Shown: positions 47,058 through 57,797 of the stretch, one piece after another
Numbering within the stretch: position 1 is the stretch's first letter
Layout: each line of letters starts with the position of its first letter
Assembly (NCBI GenBank): GCA_009778575.1
Contig: WRJJ01000003.1
Location: 1 to 64,000, forward strand
Direction of reading: 5' to 3'
Source of the DNA: Methanomassiliicoccaceae archaeon
Lineage (GTDB): Archaea; Thermoplasmatota; Thermoplasmata; Methanomassiliicoccales; Methanomethylophilaceae
DNA length: 64,000 nt
Program-made: the position numbers and the translations under genes
Notes under the pieces: model-generated
What the model was told of the DNA's origin: nothing
What the model saw: only the letters and a program-made list of their open reading frames with translations
The model's database searches: none

Positions 47058-48112
47058 GAGACATGTTCAGGCGCAACAGAAGCAAAGGCAACTACGCGTA
47101 CACGGTCGCCAGGGTAAAGGCCAAAAAGTCCCTCCTGTTGAAAGAAGAAGACTACGACAAGATGCTGATGATGACCGTGCCGGAGATATCCCGCTACATA
47201 AGCGAGGCCGGATACAACAAAGAGATGACGGACCTGGCAGGAAGAATGTCGGGCATCAATCTCTTGGAGCACGCGACACATCTGAACATGGCAAAAGTGT
47301 TCAGCAGCATCCTCCTGTCGTCGACCGGGGAACTTTACGAAATGGTCTCCGCATATCTCGATAAGTGGGACGTGTGGAACCTGAAGGTCATACTCCGCGG
47401 AAAGTCATACGGCCTGGACGCAGAGGACATCAGGGAAGACCTTGTCCCCGCAGGCAGACTCAGCGCCGAATCTTTGGACAAGCTGATCGCTCTTGACACG
47501 GATGACGACATCCTTGCGAGCTTTGGGAAGACCACTCACGTGAGTTTCCCCCCGGAGGTCCTGGCCACTTACAAAGCCGGCGGGAACCTGGGAGTGATCG
47601 AGGATTTCCTGGAGAAAGTGCACTACGAAAGACTGATAGGCAGCATCGACCGCTCGTCGAGGCCCTCTCACCTCTTCTATGATTATATCAGAGAAGAAGT
47701 GGACATGAAGAACTTCGAGACCATCCTGAAGCTGAAAGCGGAAGGGGTATACGGAGAGCAGGTGATGAAATATATCATCAGCGGAGGGAGAAAGATCGAC
47801 GACAGGATGCTGGCGACCATGGCGAACGCCGAGGACATCGGTTCCATGATGTCCGAGGTCGCCCAGCTGGAATTCGGTGAGGCGGTAAAGGAAGCGCTCG
47901 AGTCCAACAATCTCAGGGAGGCTGTGCTGTCCATCAGGAAATACGGTAGACAGAAAGCGAGGAAGTTCTCGCGTCTGTATCCGCTGTCCGTGATCCCGGT
48001 GATCGATTACATGATCAACAAGGAATACGAGGTCAGGAACATCAGGGCCGTGGCAAGGGGAACGGAAAGCGGGCTGGATAGGGAGACTATCAAAGGACTG
48101 TTGGTGATCTGA
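47054..48112 (+). CDS. atpC: A-type ATP synthase subunit C
   Basis: 352 aa; YAYTVARVKAKKSLLL, VRNIRAVARG. Confidence 0.92.
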   Translation: MRDMFRRNRSKGNYAYTVARVKAKKSLLLKEEDYDKMLMMTVPEISRYISEAGYNKEMTDLAGRMSGINLLEHATHLNMAKVFSSILLSSTGELYEMVSAYLDKWDVWNLKVILRGKSYGLDAEDIREDLVPAGRLSAESLDKLIALDTDDDILASFGKTTHVSFPPEVLATYKAGGNLGVIEDFLEKVHYERLIGSIDRSSRPSHLFYDYIREEVDMKNFETILKLKAEGVYGEQVMKYIISGGRKIDDRMLATMANAEDIGSMMSEVAQLEFGEAVKEALESNNLREAVLSIRKYGRQKARKFSRLYPLSVIPVIDYMINKEYEVRNIRAVARGTESGLDRETIKGLLVI

Positions 48113-48417
48113 TGGAAATCGCAGTTGTGGGAAGCGAGGAGTTCGTGCTCGGGTTCAGATTGGCTGGACTGAAGCGCGTATTCGTAGCCGACGAAAGTAA
48201 CTACCAGAGCATGATCGTAAAGGCCATGTCCGATGCCAATATCGGTATCTTGGCCGTTGATGCGGGAGACCTGAATTACCTTCCGCACAATTTCAGATCG
48301 AAGATATTGGACTCCATCCAGCCTGTGGTCGTACCGGTGGGCGGAGACGAAAGCGACCTTCGCGAGAAGGTCAAAAGAGCAATTGGCGTTGATTTATACA
48401 AAACAGAGGATGAATAA
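48112..48417 (+). CDS. atpF: A-type ATP synthase subunit F
   Basis: MEIAVVGSEEFVLGFRLAGLKRVF. Confidence 0.92.
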   Translation: MEIAVVGSEEFVLGFRLAGLKRVFVADESNYQSMIVKAMSDANIGILAVDAGDLNYLPHNFRSKILDSIQPVVVPVGGDESDLREKVKRAIGVDLYKTEDE

Positions 48418-50148
48418 ATGAGCACTAAAGGTGTAATCTACAGGGTCGCAGGTCCTGTGGTGACAGCTATCGGGATCGCCCCCAGGATGTACGATGTCGT
48501 ACAGGTGGGGAACGAAGGTCTCATGGGCGAGGTCATCAAGATCGTAGGCGACTACTCTATCATCCAGGTTTATGAGGATACTTCGGGTGTCAAGCCCGGA
48601 GAGCCGGTCTCAAATACCGGGCTCCCTCTTGTCGCGGAACTCGGTCCGGGACTTCTGACCTCCGTTTACGACGGAATCCAGAGGCCTCTTCCCGTGCTCA
48701 GGGACAAAATGGGAGATTACATCTTCCGCGGTGTTTCCGCACCTGGACTTGACAGAGACAAGAAGTGGGAATTCAAGCCCACGGTCAAGAACGGCGAAGA
48801 GGTCGAGGCGGGACAGATCATAGGTACCGTCATGGAAGGTCCGATGATCCATAAGATCATGGTCCCTCCGTCATTCAAGAAAGGAAAGATAAGCGAAGTA
48901 TCCGCAGGCCTGCATACGGTCGATGACGTCATCGCGAAAGTGGACGGACAGGAAGTATGCATGATGCAGAAATGGCCCGTCCGTGTGTCGAGGCCCGTCA
49001 TGGAGAAGTACCAGCCCGATATCCCCCTGGTCACAGGGCAGAGGGTCCTGGATACGATGTTCCCCCTTGCGAAAGGAGGAGCGGCGGCCATCCCCGGTGC
49101 CTTCGGTACCGGAAAGACGGTCACGCAGCAGTCCCTGGCCAAATACTCCAACGCGGAGATCGTGGTCTACATAGGGTGCGGCGAACGCGGCAACGAGATG
49201 ACAGAGGTCCTGACCGAATTCCCGGAGCTGGTGGACCCGACGACGGGCGAGTCGCTGATGAACAGGACCGTCCTGATCGCGAACACGTCCAACATGCCGG
49301 TGGCGGCAAGGGAAGCATCCGTTTACACGGGTATCACCATAGCCGAATACTTCAGGGACATGGGATACGACGTTTCGCTGATGGCGGACTCAACGTCAAG
49401 ATGGGCGGAAGCGATGCGTGAGATATCGTCAAGATTGGAAGAGATGCCCGGAGAGGAAGGATACCCCGCGTACCTTGCGGGCCGTCTCTCGGAGTTCTAC
49501 GAGCGTGCGTGCCGCGCAAAGGCGCTCAGCGGCGAGACGGGTTCGATCTCCGTCATCGGTGCGGTCTCTCCTCCCGGAGGAGACCTGTCCGAGCCGGTCA
49601 CGCAGAACACGCTGCGTATCGTACGTGTGTTCTGGGCGCTCGACACCAAGCTCAGGGAGAGGAGGCACTTCCCGGCGATCAACTGGCTCACATCGTACTC
49701 AATGTACGACAAACAGCTCAGCAACTGGTACAAGCAGAACGTGTCCGAGAACTTCCCCGAGCTCAAGGCTTGGGCGATGCAGATCCTTCAGAAGGAATCG
49801 GAGCTGCAGGAGATCGTGCAGATGGTCGGATCGGACTCCCTGCCGGACGAGCAGAAGATGACGCTCGAAGTGGCCAGGATGATCCGTGAGATATACCTGC
49901 AGCAGAACGCCTACCACCCGATCGACGCATACTGCCCCATAGGCAGACAGTACGTGATGCTGACCCTGATTAAGAAGTATTCCGACCTGGCGGCCAACGC
50001 CCTTGCGGCAGGCATACAGGTCGAGAAGATGTCGCACCTTCCGGTGAGGCAGAGGTTCAACCAGGCCAAATACGAAGAGACCATCGACGCTGAACTCGAG
50101 GCCGTGTCCAAGGACATGGAGGATCAGTTCGCAGAACTGAGGGCGTGA
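48418..50148 (+). CDS. atpA: A-type ATP synthase subunit A
   Basis: [41 protein letters not shown]. Confidence 0.97.
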   Translation: MSTKGVIYRVAGPVVTAIGIAPRMYDVVQVGNEGLMGEVIKIVGDYSIIQVYEDTSGVKPGEPVSNTGLPLVAELGPGLLTSVYDGIQRPLPVLRDKMGDYIFRGVSAPGLDRDKKWEFKPTVKNGEEVEAGQIIGTVMEGPMIHKIMVPPSFKKGKISEVSAGLHTVDDVIAKVDGQEVCMMQKWPVRVSRPVMEKYQPDIPLVTGQRVLDTMFPLAKGGAAAIPGAFGTGKTVTQQSLAKYSNAEIVVYIGCGERGNEMTEVLTEFPELVDPTTGESLMNRTVLIANTSNMPVAAREASVYTGITIAEYFRDMGYDVSLMADSTSRWAEAMREISSRLEEMPGEEGYPAYLAGRLSEFYERACRAKALSGETGSISVIGAVSPPGGDLSEPVTQNTLRIVRVFWALDTKLRERRHFPAINWLTSYSMYDKQLSNWYKQNVSENFPELKAWAMQILQKESELQEIVQMVGSDSLPDEQKMTLEVARMIREIYLQQNAYHPIDAYCPIGRQYVMLTLIKKYSDLAANALAAGIQVEKMSHLPVRQRFNQAKYEETIDAELEAVSKDMEDQFAELRA

Positions 50149-51536
50149 GAACAATGACAAAAGCAAAAGTATCCAAGGAGTACAAGACGGTCTCCCAGAT
50201 AGCGGGCCCCCTCGTCTTCGTCAAGAAGACCGAGCCGGTAGGCTATCAGGAGATGGTCAGCGTAAGGCTTTCCGACGGATCGATGAAAAGAGGACAGGTC
50301 CTTGACACATCCGATGAGATCGTGGTGGTCCAGATATTCGAAGGCACCTCCGGTATAGACAGACAGGCGTCCGTGCGCTTCCTCGGCGACACGATGAAGA
50401 TGCCCGTTTCAAGAGATATGCTCGGAAGGGTCCTCTCGGGTGCTGGAGAGCCTCTCGACGGGGGAGCGAGGATCGTTCCGGACAAAGAATTGGACATTGT
50501 CGGAGCGGCCATCAACCCCTGGGCAAGGGACAGTCCGGCGGATTTCATACAGACCGGGATATCCACCATAGATGGGATGAACACCCTCGTCAGAGGGCAG
50601 AAACTTCCTATCTTCTCCGGAGCGGGTCTCCCTCACAACGAGATAGCTCTGCAGATCGCGAGACAGGCAAAGGTCCGCGGCGAGAACGAGGAGTTCGCAG
50701 TGGTGTTCATTGCGCTGGGTATAACGAACGAAGAGAAGCAGATGTTCATGAAAGAGTTCGAGAGGACAGGCGCACTGAAGAGCGCGGTGGTCTTCCTGAA
50801 CCTTGCGGACGACCCTGCCGTCGAGCGTATCGTCACACCCCGTCTCGGCCTGACCACGGCGGAATACATGGCCTTCGAGCTCGGTATGCAGGTCCTTGTC
50901 ATAATGACCGATATCACCAACTACTGCGAGGCTCTGCGTCAGGTCGGCGCTGCAAGAGAAGAGGTTCCCGGAAGACGCGGATACCCCGGATACATGTACA
51001 CCGACCTTGCACAGCTGTATGAGCGTGCCGGAAGGATAAAGGACAAGAAAGGTTCGATCACCCAGATCCCCATTCTCTCAATGCCGGGCGATGATATCAC
51101 CCACCCGATCCCCGACCTTTCGGGATACATCACCGAAGGTCAGATCGTGCTTTCGAGAGAACTGCACCGTAACGGTATCTACCCGCCGGTGAACGTTTCG
51201 TCCTCTCTCAGCCGTCTGATGAACTCAGGTGTCGGAAAGGGCAAGACCCGTGAGGACCACAAAGCGGTCTCCGACCAGCTGTATGCTTCGTATGCGGAAG
51301 GAAAGGACCTCCGCGGCCTGGTGGCCATCGTGGGTAAGGACTCGCTCTCCGCTAAGGACAGGAAGTTCCTCGACTTTGCGGACCTCTTCGAGGACCGCGT
51401 CGTCCGCCAGGGCATCGACGAGGACCGTTCGATCGAGAGGACACTCGAGATCGCGTGGGATATCATGCAGGAACTCGACATCGACCAGCTGAACAGGATC
51501 GACCGTAAGTACATCGAGCAGTATTTGAAGAAGTGA
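50145..51536 (+). CDS. atpB: A-type ATP synthase subunit B
   Basis: [38 protein letters not shown]. Confidence 0.97.
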   Translation: MRTMTKAKVSKEYKTVSQIAGPLVFVKKTEPVGYQEMVSVRLSDGSMKRGQVLDTSDEIVVVQIFEGTSGIDRQASVRFLGDTMKMPVSRDMLGRVLSGAGEPLDGGARIVPDKELDIVGAAINPWARDSPADFIQTGISTIDGMNTLVRGQKLPIFSGAGLPHNEIALQIARQAKVRGENEEFAVVFIALGITNEEKQMFMKEFERTGALKSAVVFLNLADDPAVERIVTPRLGLTTAEYMAFELGMQVLVIMTDITNYCEALRQVGAAREEVPGRRGYPGYMYTDLAQLYERAGRIKDKKGSITQIPILSMPGDDITHPIPDLSGYITEGQIVLSRELHRNGIYPPVNVSSSLSRLMNSGVGKGKTREDHKAVSDQLYASYAEGKDLRGLVAIVGKDSLSAKDRKFLDFADLFEDRVVRQGIDEDRSIERTLEIAWDIMQELDIDQLNRIDRKYIEQYLKK

Positions 51537-52177
51537 GCCTCATGGGAACCCAAGACATCACCCCGACACGCTCGGTCCTTCTGGACCTCAAGAAGAAGAT
51601 CAAACTGTCCCAAAGCGGATACAAGATCATGAAGATGAAGAGGGACGGCCTCATCATCGAGTTCTTCGAGGTTCTGGAAAAGGCCAAGAAGATGCGTAAG
51701 GGCGTCTCCTCCGACTATGAAGCGGCGATGGAGAAGATAACCATCGCCCGGGCGGTCGAAGGAGAGATAGCCGTTAAGAGCGCGGCATACGCGCTCAAAA
51801 CGGAACCAGAGGTGAAGCTTGGCAGTAAGAACATAATGGGAATGATGGTCCCTAAGGTGGAAGCCACATCCATACACACCAAAATGACCGACAAGGGCTA
51901 CGGTGTGATAGATACGTCGGCATATATCGAGGAGGCCGCAATGGCCTTTGAGAAACTTCTCGACACCTTGGTCCGCGCGGCCGAGGTCGAGACCACCATG
52001 AAGAAGCTGCTGGATGAGATAGAAAAGACAAAGAGGAGGGTCAACGCCCTTGAGTTCAAGATCATACCTGAGCTCAAAGAGGCCGAAAGTTTCGTCAGGT
52101 TCCGTCTTGAAGAGATGGAAAGGGAGAACACGACCCGCCTCAAGCACCTTAAGAAGAAAGGAGAGGCCGCAGAGTGA
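51533..52177 (+). CDS. atpD: A-type ATP synthase subunit D
   Basis: [32 protein letters not shown]. Confidence 0.95.
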   Translation: MSLMGTQDITPTRSVLLDLKKKIKLSQSGYKIMKMKRDGLIIEFFEVLEKAKKMRKGVSSDYEAAMEKITIARAVEGEIAVKSAAYALKTEPEVKLGSKNIMGMMVPKVEATSIHTKMTDKGYGVIDTSAYIEEAAMAFEKLLDTLVRAAEVETTMKKLLDEIEKTKRRVNALEFKIIPELKEAESFVRFRLEEMERENTTRLKHLKKKGEAAE

Positions 52178-52317
52178 GGTCTATCAGAGAACGCGTGGAC
52201 GAAACGATGGATGACCCGAAGAAGCTGAAAAGGCTCTTCACATTCATCTGGGCCACGGCGTACTCTATGCTCATCATCGGCTTCATCCTGATCCTCTGGG
52301 TCTTCCTTTACGCCTAA
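52174..52317 (+). CDS. 47-aa single-TM microprotein translationally coupled to atpD
   Basis: GTG start overlapping atpD stop (GTGA): [47 protein letters not shown]; too short for ORF track. Confidence 0.75.
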   Translation: MRSIRERVDETMDDPKKLKRLFTFIWATAYSMLIIGFILILWVFLYA

Positions 52318-52327
52318 ACCACTTAAA

Positions 52328-52345
52328 ACAAATTTCTTTTTTTAG
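52328..52345 (+). terminator. Oligo-T terminator after the atp operon
   Basis: AATTTCTTTTTTTAGG shortly after the microprotein stop. Confidence 0.5.
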
Positions 52346-52507
52346 GATCAGCGATCCACCTTCATTTTGTGAGTATCGGGATATTTCCGCAGAAGACGCA
52401 GGGGTGAGGGGCTATGGAGCCGCAGTCCCCCTACTAAGCGGCCTCGGGGCCACTTGCAAGTAGACACTATTCTGACGCTTATTTAATGCTTCTTGACGTA
52501 GGCGATG

Positions 52508-53965
52508 TCATTTGGTAAAATCCATCATCTTCGCGACGCCCGTGCCTAGGTGAACGACAGGCATTATCGCGGGGTTCGGATTGAAATTATGCGCCCGCTG
52601 ATATTCCGTCTGGTCCTGCCACGCGGATGCGTTTATTATCTTGATACCGCGGTGGTCCATCTTTCCGGCGCCGTGGACGTGGCCAGAAACGAAAATGTCC
52701 GGGACCCTGTCGATGACAAGATAGTCCTTTTTCTCAGGCGCCATGGCGGTCCTCCCGCCGTACATAGGGGAGAGGTGGCGTCTGGTCAGCATCTCCCTCA
52801 TCACGCTGATGGGATCGTCATAGTTCAGTTTCTGAACGCTTGCCACCCAATCGTCGATGCTCTTGCCGTGGTATGAAAGTATTGTCCGCCCCTCGATCTC
52901 AAGATTTATGGGGTTCCCCGCCATGATGACGTTCGAATCGAACCCCTTTACGAATACCTCGTTCAATGCCGGCTGCGGCTCGGCAAGCCTCACCGCATCA
53001 TGGTTGCCGGGCTGCATGACTATCTTGATATGGTCTGGGATATCCTTTATGTATTCTCCCAGTTTTTCGTACTGTTCATAGATATCAGCGATCATGAGTT
53101 CCTCTTCCTGCCCAGGGAATATACCTATTCCGTCGACAACATCTCCCGGGAGTATGAGATAATCCAGATCCATATCGTACGAGTTGGTCTTCAGCCAAGC
53201 GATCATCTTTTCCCACTCTTTCTCTAAGAACGTAGAGCTTCCGACATGGATGTCCGAAAGGAACGCGACGGAAGCGACTGAGTCCGACGGCACCCAAGTA
53301 CGTCCCGCGGGGACGTCCGGTCTGAATATCTTGTCCGCGATGAACAGGTTCCCTGTGGAAGACGGCCTGCCGGAGACGCCTATCACTTCGTCATTCACGA
53401 ACATATCTCCGTAACAGGGGGAATCTTTCGATATCAGAACAGTGCAGGTCCCGCACTCGTCCTCTAACGATAGGGTGGTGTGGCCGTTCTTCGTTTCTTT
53501 CTTCTCGTAGATCATCCCTATTATCTGCGTTTCCCTTCCGAGGGTCATCGCCCTGGATATCGGAACGGAGGCCCCGAAGTCCCGTCTTTTCTCTATCATC
53601 TTTTTCAGGGCAAAGAATCTGCTCTTGAAGTATGTGGCAAAGTCGGCGATCTTGCCCTCGCAGGTAGAGTCCCCCGTGACATCCGTACCGGGAACGATCG
53701 AGATATCGGAGTGTTTTTTGTTCTTGGGGGCAATGGGGGTCCTTTCCGGCGCAACCGCGGCATCTCCGGCAATGAAGCTCATGATGTCCTTCTTCTCGAT
53801 GAACATGGAGCTTTCCGAAAGTGTGGTCAAAAGGGTGTTCGCAAAGGCCATCGGATCGGAGTTGGAAAGTATCATCTCAAGTGCATCAGGGGAGAAGAAA
53901 AGGTTCCTTCTCGCTGCCGCATTAAGTACCTCCGACCGCATGCAATCCCTAACACCATACTTCAC
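52508..53965 (-). CDS. polB: DNA polymerase D small (exonuclease) subunit DP1
   Basis: VAFLSDIHVGSSTF, LILPGDVVDGIG, MQPGNHDAVR, SGHVHGAG phosphoesterase motifs. Confidence 0.93.
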   Translation of the reverse strand: MKYGVRDCMRSEVLNAAARRNLFFSPDALEMILSNSDPMAFANTLLTTLSESSMFIEKKDIMSFIAGDAAVAPERTPIAPKNKKHSDISIVPGTDVTGDSTCEGKIADFATYFKSRFFALKKMIEKRRDFGASVPISRAMTLGRETQIIGMIYEKKETKNGHTTLSLEDECGTCTVLISKDSPCYGDMFVNDEVIGVSGRPSSTGNLFIADKIFRPDVPAGRTWVPSDSVASVAFLSDIHVGSSTFLEKEWEKMIAWLKTNSYDMDLDYLILPGDVVDGIGIFPGQEEELMIADIYEQYEKLGEYIKDIPDHIKIVMQPGNHDAVRLAEPQPALNEVFVKGFDSNVIMAGNPINLEIEGRTILSYHGKSIDDWVASVQKLNYDDPISVMREMLTRRHLSPMYGGRTAMAPEKKDYLVIDRVPDIFVSGHVHGAGKMDHRGIKIINASAWQDQTEYQRAHNFNPNPAIMPVVHLGTGVAKMMDFTK

Positions 53966-54024
53966 TAAATAACCTTCCCGCCCCCGTAAAGGGAGTTAAA
54001 TATGCACAACTCCTGCACGGCATC

Positions 54025-54411
54025 ATGTTCACGGCTCTGATATCATGTCCGGTATGTCCCAGCGAGGATCAGGAGAAGGTAAGGGATGCTATCCTCAACA
54101 TTTTCCCAGACGCTTCTCTGGAAAGGACGGACCTTGGGTTCGAGGGCGAGGCGGGCACGGACAGGTTTTACGAACTTATCCGCAAACAGAAGATCCTTGA
54201 CAGCACAAGATCCACGATGTTCAAAGGGATAAGAGGGAACAGGATAGTGCTGCATCTGAACAAGCAGGTTGCTACCGTGGGGAAGGTATCGTTCACGGAA
54301 CCGAAGACCATCTTGGGGACCCTAAGGGTGACCATAGAGAACGATGATACAGAGGGAGTGATCGACAGAATGGCGCCGAAGACGGTGGACGGCGAAGAGG
54401 TGAGGGCATGA
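54025..54411 (+). CDS. UPF0201/DUF54-like RNA-binding-type archaeal protein
   Basis: SCPVCPSEDQEKVRDAILNIFP...FYELIRKQKILDSTRSTMFKGI...LHLNKQVATVGKVSF. Confidence 0.75.
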   Translation: MFTALISCPVCPSEDQEKVRDAILNIFPDASLERTDLGFEGEAGTDRFYELIRKQKILDSTRSTMFKGIRGNRIVLHLNKQVATVGKVSFTEPKTILGTLRVTIENDDTEGVIDRMAPKTVDGEEVRA

Positions 54412-55178
54412 TCGGGATGTCCTGCACACAGTTTGGGATACACGACCCGGAAAAGATGATGGACACCGTGTCAAAAGATTTCGAATTGTGGGAGATATTC
54501 TCTGAGGCCGAGAACGACATAGTAAAATTCTCCTCCCGTTTCAATGAGATAAAGGGATCCTACAACATGGCGTACTCCATTCACGCACCGATAGGCGACA
54601 TAAACATCGCCTCATTCAATGAAAGGGTCCGGGAAACATCCGTGAAGGAGATGTTCAGGGCGATGGAGCACGCCAACCGCATGGGGATCGAAACGATCAC
54701 GATCCACCCGGGGCTGTACTCAATGGTCATACGGGAAGCGAAAGATCGTTCTGTCAAATACTCTAAGGAATCGCTGAAAAAGATAGACAGAGGGGCCGCT
54801 GAGTACGGAGTTGTCGTAGCGGTGGAGAATATGCCCTCTTTCGCCGTAATGATGGGGCAGACCCCAGAGGAACTTCTTGAACTGATCGACGGCACGGATC
54901 TGATGATATGCTTTGATATCGGCCACGCGAACACGAGGGGAATGATCGATGAGTGCATCGGCGCCTTCAGCGGAAGGATCGCGAACATCCACATTCATGA
55001 TAACATCGGAGATAAAGACGAACACATGACCATCGGCGACGGGAATATCGATTTCGACCGTGTGCTGTCGAAGCTGAAAGGATACAAGGGCAATTACATA
55101 ATCGAATCCAGGACCATGGAGTCCGCCGTCACGTCAAAAAAGCGTTTGGAAGAGATCATGCGCAGGGGCGGCCTGTAA
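54408..55178 (+). CDS. Sugar phosphate isomerase/AP-endonuclease-like TIM-barrel protein
   Basis: TIHPGLYS, VVAVENMP, ICFDIGHANT, IANIHIHDN. Confidence 0.8.
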   Translation: MIGMSCTQFGIHDPEKMMDTVSKDFELWEIFSEAENDIVKFSSRFNEIKGSYNMAYSIHAPIGDINIASFNERVRETSVKEMFRAMEHANRMGIETITIHPGLYSMVIREAKDRSVKYSKESLKKIDRGAAEYGVVVAVENMPSFAVMMGQTPEELLELIDGTDLMICFDIGHANTRGMIDECIGAFSGRIANIHIHDNIGDKDEHMTIGDGNIDFDRVLSKLKGYKGNYIIESRTMESAVTSKKRLEEIMRRGGL

Positions 55179-55247
55179 GGGGACTCCGGAATCACCGTCA
55201 GCACGAATGCGCTGTTTCTTCAAAGGAAAGTAGCAATGTTAAAATAC

Positions 55248-55277
55248 TAATTCGTAAATTAGTAATTCGTAAATTAG
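55248..55277. repeat. Perfect 15-bp tandem repeat TAATTCGTAAATTAG x2, forming an ACTAATT-CGTA-AATTAGT dyad
   Basis: Copies at 55248-55262 and 55263-55277, immediately upstream of the DUF234-type ATPase gene. Confidence 0.95.
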
Positions 55278-55282
55278 TAAAT

Positions 55283-56701
55283 TTGAATTCATCAAAGGTG
55301 AGGAAGATGTTCATAGGGCGCGAAAAAGAACTCGGTGAATTGGACAGACTGTATCATTCGGGCACATTCCAGTTCCCAGTGATATACGGCAGGCGCCGTG
55401 TCGGCAAAACAGCGCTGATCAATGAATTCATCAAAGACAAAGAAGCAATATCCTTTACCGGTCTGGAAACAAAGAGCAAGCAGAATCTGGAGAATTTCAG
55501 CAAGGCGGTGTTCGAATACACCAACGGCCCCGGTCCGACCCCGATATTCAAAAATTTCCAGGAGGCGCTGGAACATGTATTCGCTTTGTCAAAAGAAAAA
55601 CGCTTGATCCTGGTCATCGATGAATATCCTTATCTGGCAAAGTCCGAAAAAGGATTTGCATCGGTCCTGCAGATGCTGATCGATAAGCACAAAGGGTCAT
55701 CTAACCTGTTCCTGATCTTGTGCGGCTCATCCATGTCCTTCATGGAAAAGCAGGTGCTCGGATACAAAAGTCCCTTGTATGGAAGACGTACCGCCCAGTT
55801 CAAGATCCTGCCGTTTGATTTCTTTGAGAGCAGGAGATGGTTCGAAAAATTCACCGACACAGAGATGGCCGTGATCTATGGGGTCGTCGGGGGCACGCCT
55901 CAATATCTGCTGCAGATGGACGACGCGCTTTCGGTCGAAGAGAACATCAAGAATGCCTTTCTGAACACATCGTCCTATTTGTTCGAAGAACCCGGCAATA
56001 TGCTGAAGCAGGAGGTTCGCGAACCTGCAGCATACAATGCGATCATTTCTGCGATAGCAGGCGGCCGCACAAAGCTCTCGGAGATATCGGACAGTGCCGG
56101 CGAAGAGACCAGCGCCGCTTCGGTCCATCTTAAGAACCTGATATCTCTGGGTATAGTGGAAAAAGAGAAGCCAGTCGCCGCGAAGACGAAAAAAAAGACC
56201 ATTTATACGATATCGGACAACATGTTCCGATTCTGGTATCACTTCGTCCCGCCAAACTATTCGATCATCCAGAACGGGATGGCGGACGCCGCATACAAAA
56301 ACATATCCGAGCAGCTGCCGTCTTTCATGGGAGCTGTTTTTGAAGACATCTGCAGACAATATCTTTGGCGGCTCAACCGCAGAGGGGATATGCCATTCAT
56401 ATTCACAGAGATAGGCAGATGGTGGGGAGGCGACCCAGAAACTAAAAGCGAAGCGGAAATAGATATTTTGGCCACCGACAATAAGGATTCGGCCGCATTC
56501 TGCGAATGCAAATGGACGAATGAGGATGTTGACGTCCACGCGCTAGACAAACTCGTCAGGCGCAGCGGGCTTTTCCGCTTCAAAAAGAAATACTTTTATC
56601 TTTTCGCAAAGAACGGGTTTACCCCCGAATGCGTAAGACGGGCCGATGAATTGGGAAATGTGAAGCTCATTTCGTATGAGGACATGTTGCGTTCAATGTA
56701 A
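55283..56701 (+). CDS. ATPase_2/DUF234-type ATPase, paralog of 28956-30347 (likely start 55307, MFIGREKEL)
   Basis: IGREKELGELDRLY, VIYGRRRVGKTALINEF, LVIDEYPYLAK, IGRWWGG...IDILATD...FCECKW. Confidence 0.87.
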   Translation: MNSSKVRKMFIGREKELGELDRLYHSGTFQFPVIYGRRRVGKTALINEFIKDKEAISFTGLETKSKQNLENFSKAVFEYTNGPGPTPIFKNFQEALEHVFALSKEKRLILVIDEYPYLAKSEKGFASVLQMLIDKHKGSSNLFLILCGSSMSFMEKQVLGYKSPLYGRRTAQFKILPFDFFESRRWFEKFTDTEMAVIYGVVGGTPQYLLQMDDALSVEENIKNAFLNTSSYLFEEPGNMLKQEVREPAAYNAIISAIAGGRTKLSEISDSAGEETSAASVHLKNLISLGIVEKEKPVAAKTKKKTIYTISDNMFRFWYHFVPPNYSIIQNGMADAAYKNISEQLPSFMGAVFEDICRQYLWRLNRRGDMPFIFTEIGRWWGGDPETKSEAEIDILATDNKDSAAFCECKWTNEDVDVHALDKLVRRSGLFRFKKKYFYLFAKNGFTPECVRRADELGNVKLISYEDMLRSM

Positions 56702-56735
56702 ACGTGCGGGGCGCCCGGCGGCGGAAAGGCAACGA

Positions 56736-57797
56736 TCACTTTTTGATATAATCGTTGTGGAGAATGGGGATCGTATCGTTCCCCCTATATCCCCATAATC
56801 TTTTTAGGATGTAGAATAAAGCTATGAATCCCAGCCCCAGGAGCAGCATGGTCACGAATATCTCGAGGCCGCCGACGCCCATCCAATCAAAGGACGAGAG
56901 GTAATTGGTCATGAAGTGAAGGAGGATCGATGCGTACAGTCCGAAACGGACGAACACGTATCCGAGGAACATGCCCATTATTCCCGCCGTGAGGACCTTC
57001 CAAGCCTGATCGTCCCAGCCGGAATAGTGTGCCAGGCCGAAGATGACCCCGGATATTATTATCAACACGGCCGCGGTCATGCTCATTCCAAAGCCTCCGA
57101 GAAGGCATCTAAGGGCCCCTTTCTTTCCGGCCAAAAGGGAGATGAACATCATCGGTACGCCAATATACAGCGTGCGTGCAACGACCTCCTCCCAGACCGC
57201 GGCATCCGCCACAAGGAACATGGTCTCGATCTTATCTCCGAAATCGGGAACGGTAATATCGCTTCCTGACGCAAGCACTATGAAAGTGACAACGAAATTG
57301 ACGGCCATTATTGCGGCCAATGAGACGGAGACCCAGAAAACCGCCGTGTTCTCGACGGCATCCGGGTCTTCGAAACCATGGGAAGATTTTATTGTCTCAA
57401 TGAACTTCCATATCGCAGCCGCCGCGCACGAAACGATGATAAGGACCACCAGTACCCAATATTCCTGCAATACGGTCTCCTGCAGATGGAACACCACGTA
57501 CGGGGTGGGTATGATTATGAAGAAACCCAGGGTTTTGTTCGACAGGAAGCCGAAGATCTCTCCGCTGTGCACCAAAAGGGTGAGCACTTCGAAAAAAGCG
57601 ATGAAGATGATCAGTATGGAGGCTGCCATGAGGATCTGTCCCGCCAGACCGCTCTGCGTCTTATTGGGCACGGTATTTTGATTCCTTTGCGCAAAGGGAT
57701 GGTCGGATTCAAAACCACTCAGAGAACGTCCGCATGCGCCGCAGAACGGTTTTCCGTCCGCCGCATACCATCTGCACTTGGGGCACTCATCGCTCAT
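56736..57797 (-). CDS. CPBP-family intramembrane protease-like protein with N-terminal zinc ribbon
   Basis: CPKC..CGACG zinc ribbon; WEEVVARTLYIG (EExxxR), FGLAHYSGW, LLHFMTNYLSS. Confidence 0.82.
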   Translation of the reverse strand: MSDECPKCRWYAADGKPFCGACGRSLSGFESDHPFAQRNQNTVPNKTQSGLAGQILMAASILIIFIAFFEVLTLLVHSGEIFGFLSNKTLGFFIIIPTPYVVFHLQETVLQEYWVLVVLIIVSCAAAAIWKFIETIKSSHGFEDPDAVENTAVFWVSVSLAAIMAVNFVVTFIVLASGSDITVPDFGDKIETMFLVADAAVWEEVVARTLYIGVPMMFISLLAGKKGALRCLLGGFGMSMTAAVLIIISGVIFGLAHYSGWDDQAWKVLTAGIMGMFLGYVFVRFGLYASILLHFMTNYLSSFDWMGVGGLEIFVTMLLLGLGFIALFYILKRLWGYRGNDTIPILHNDYIKK

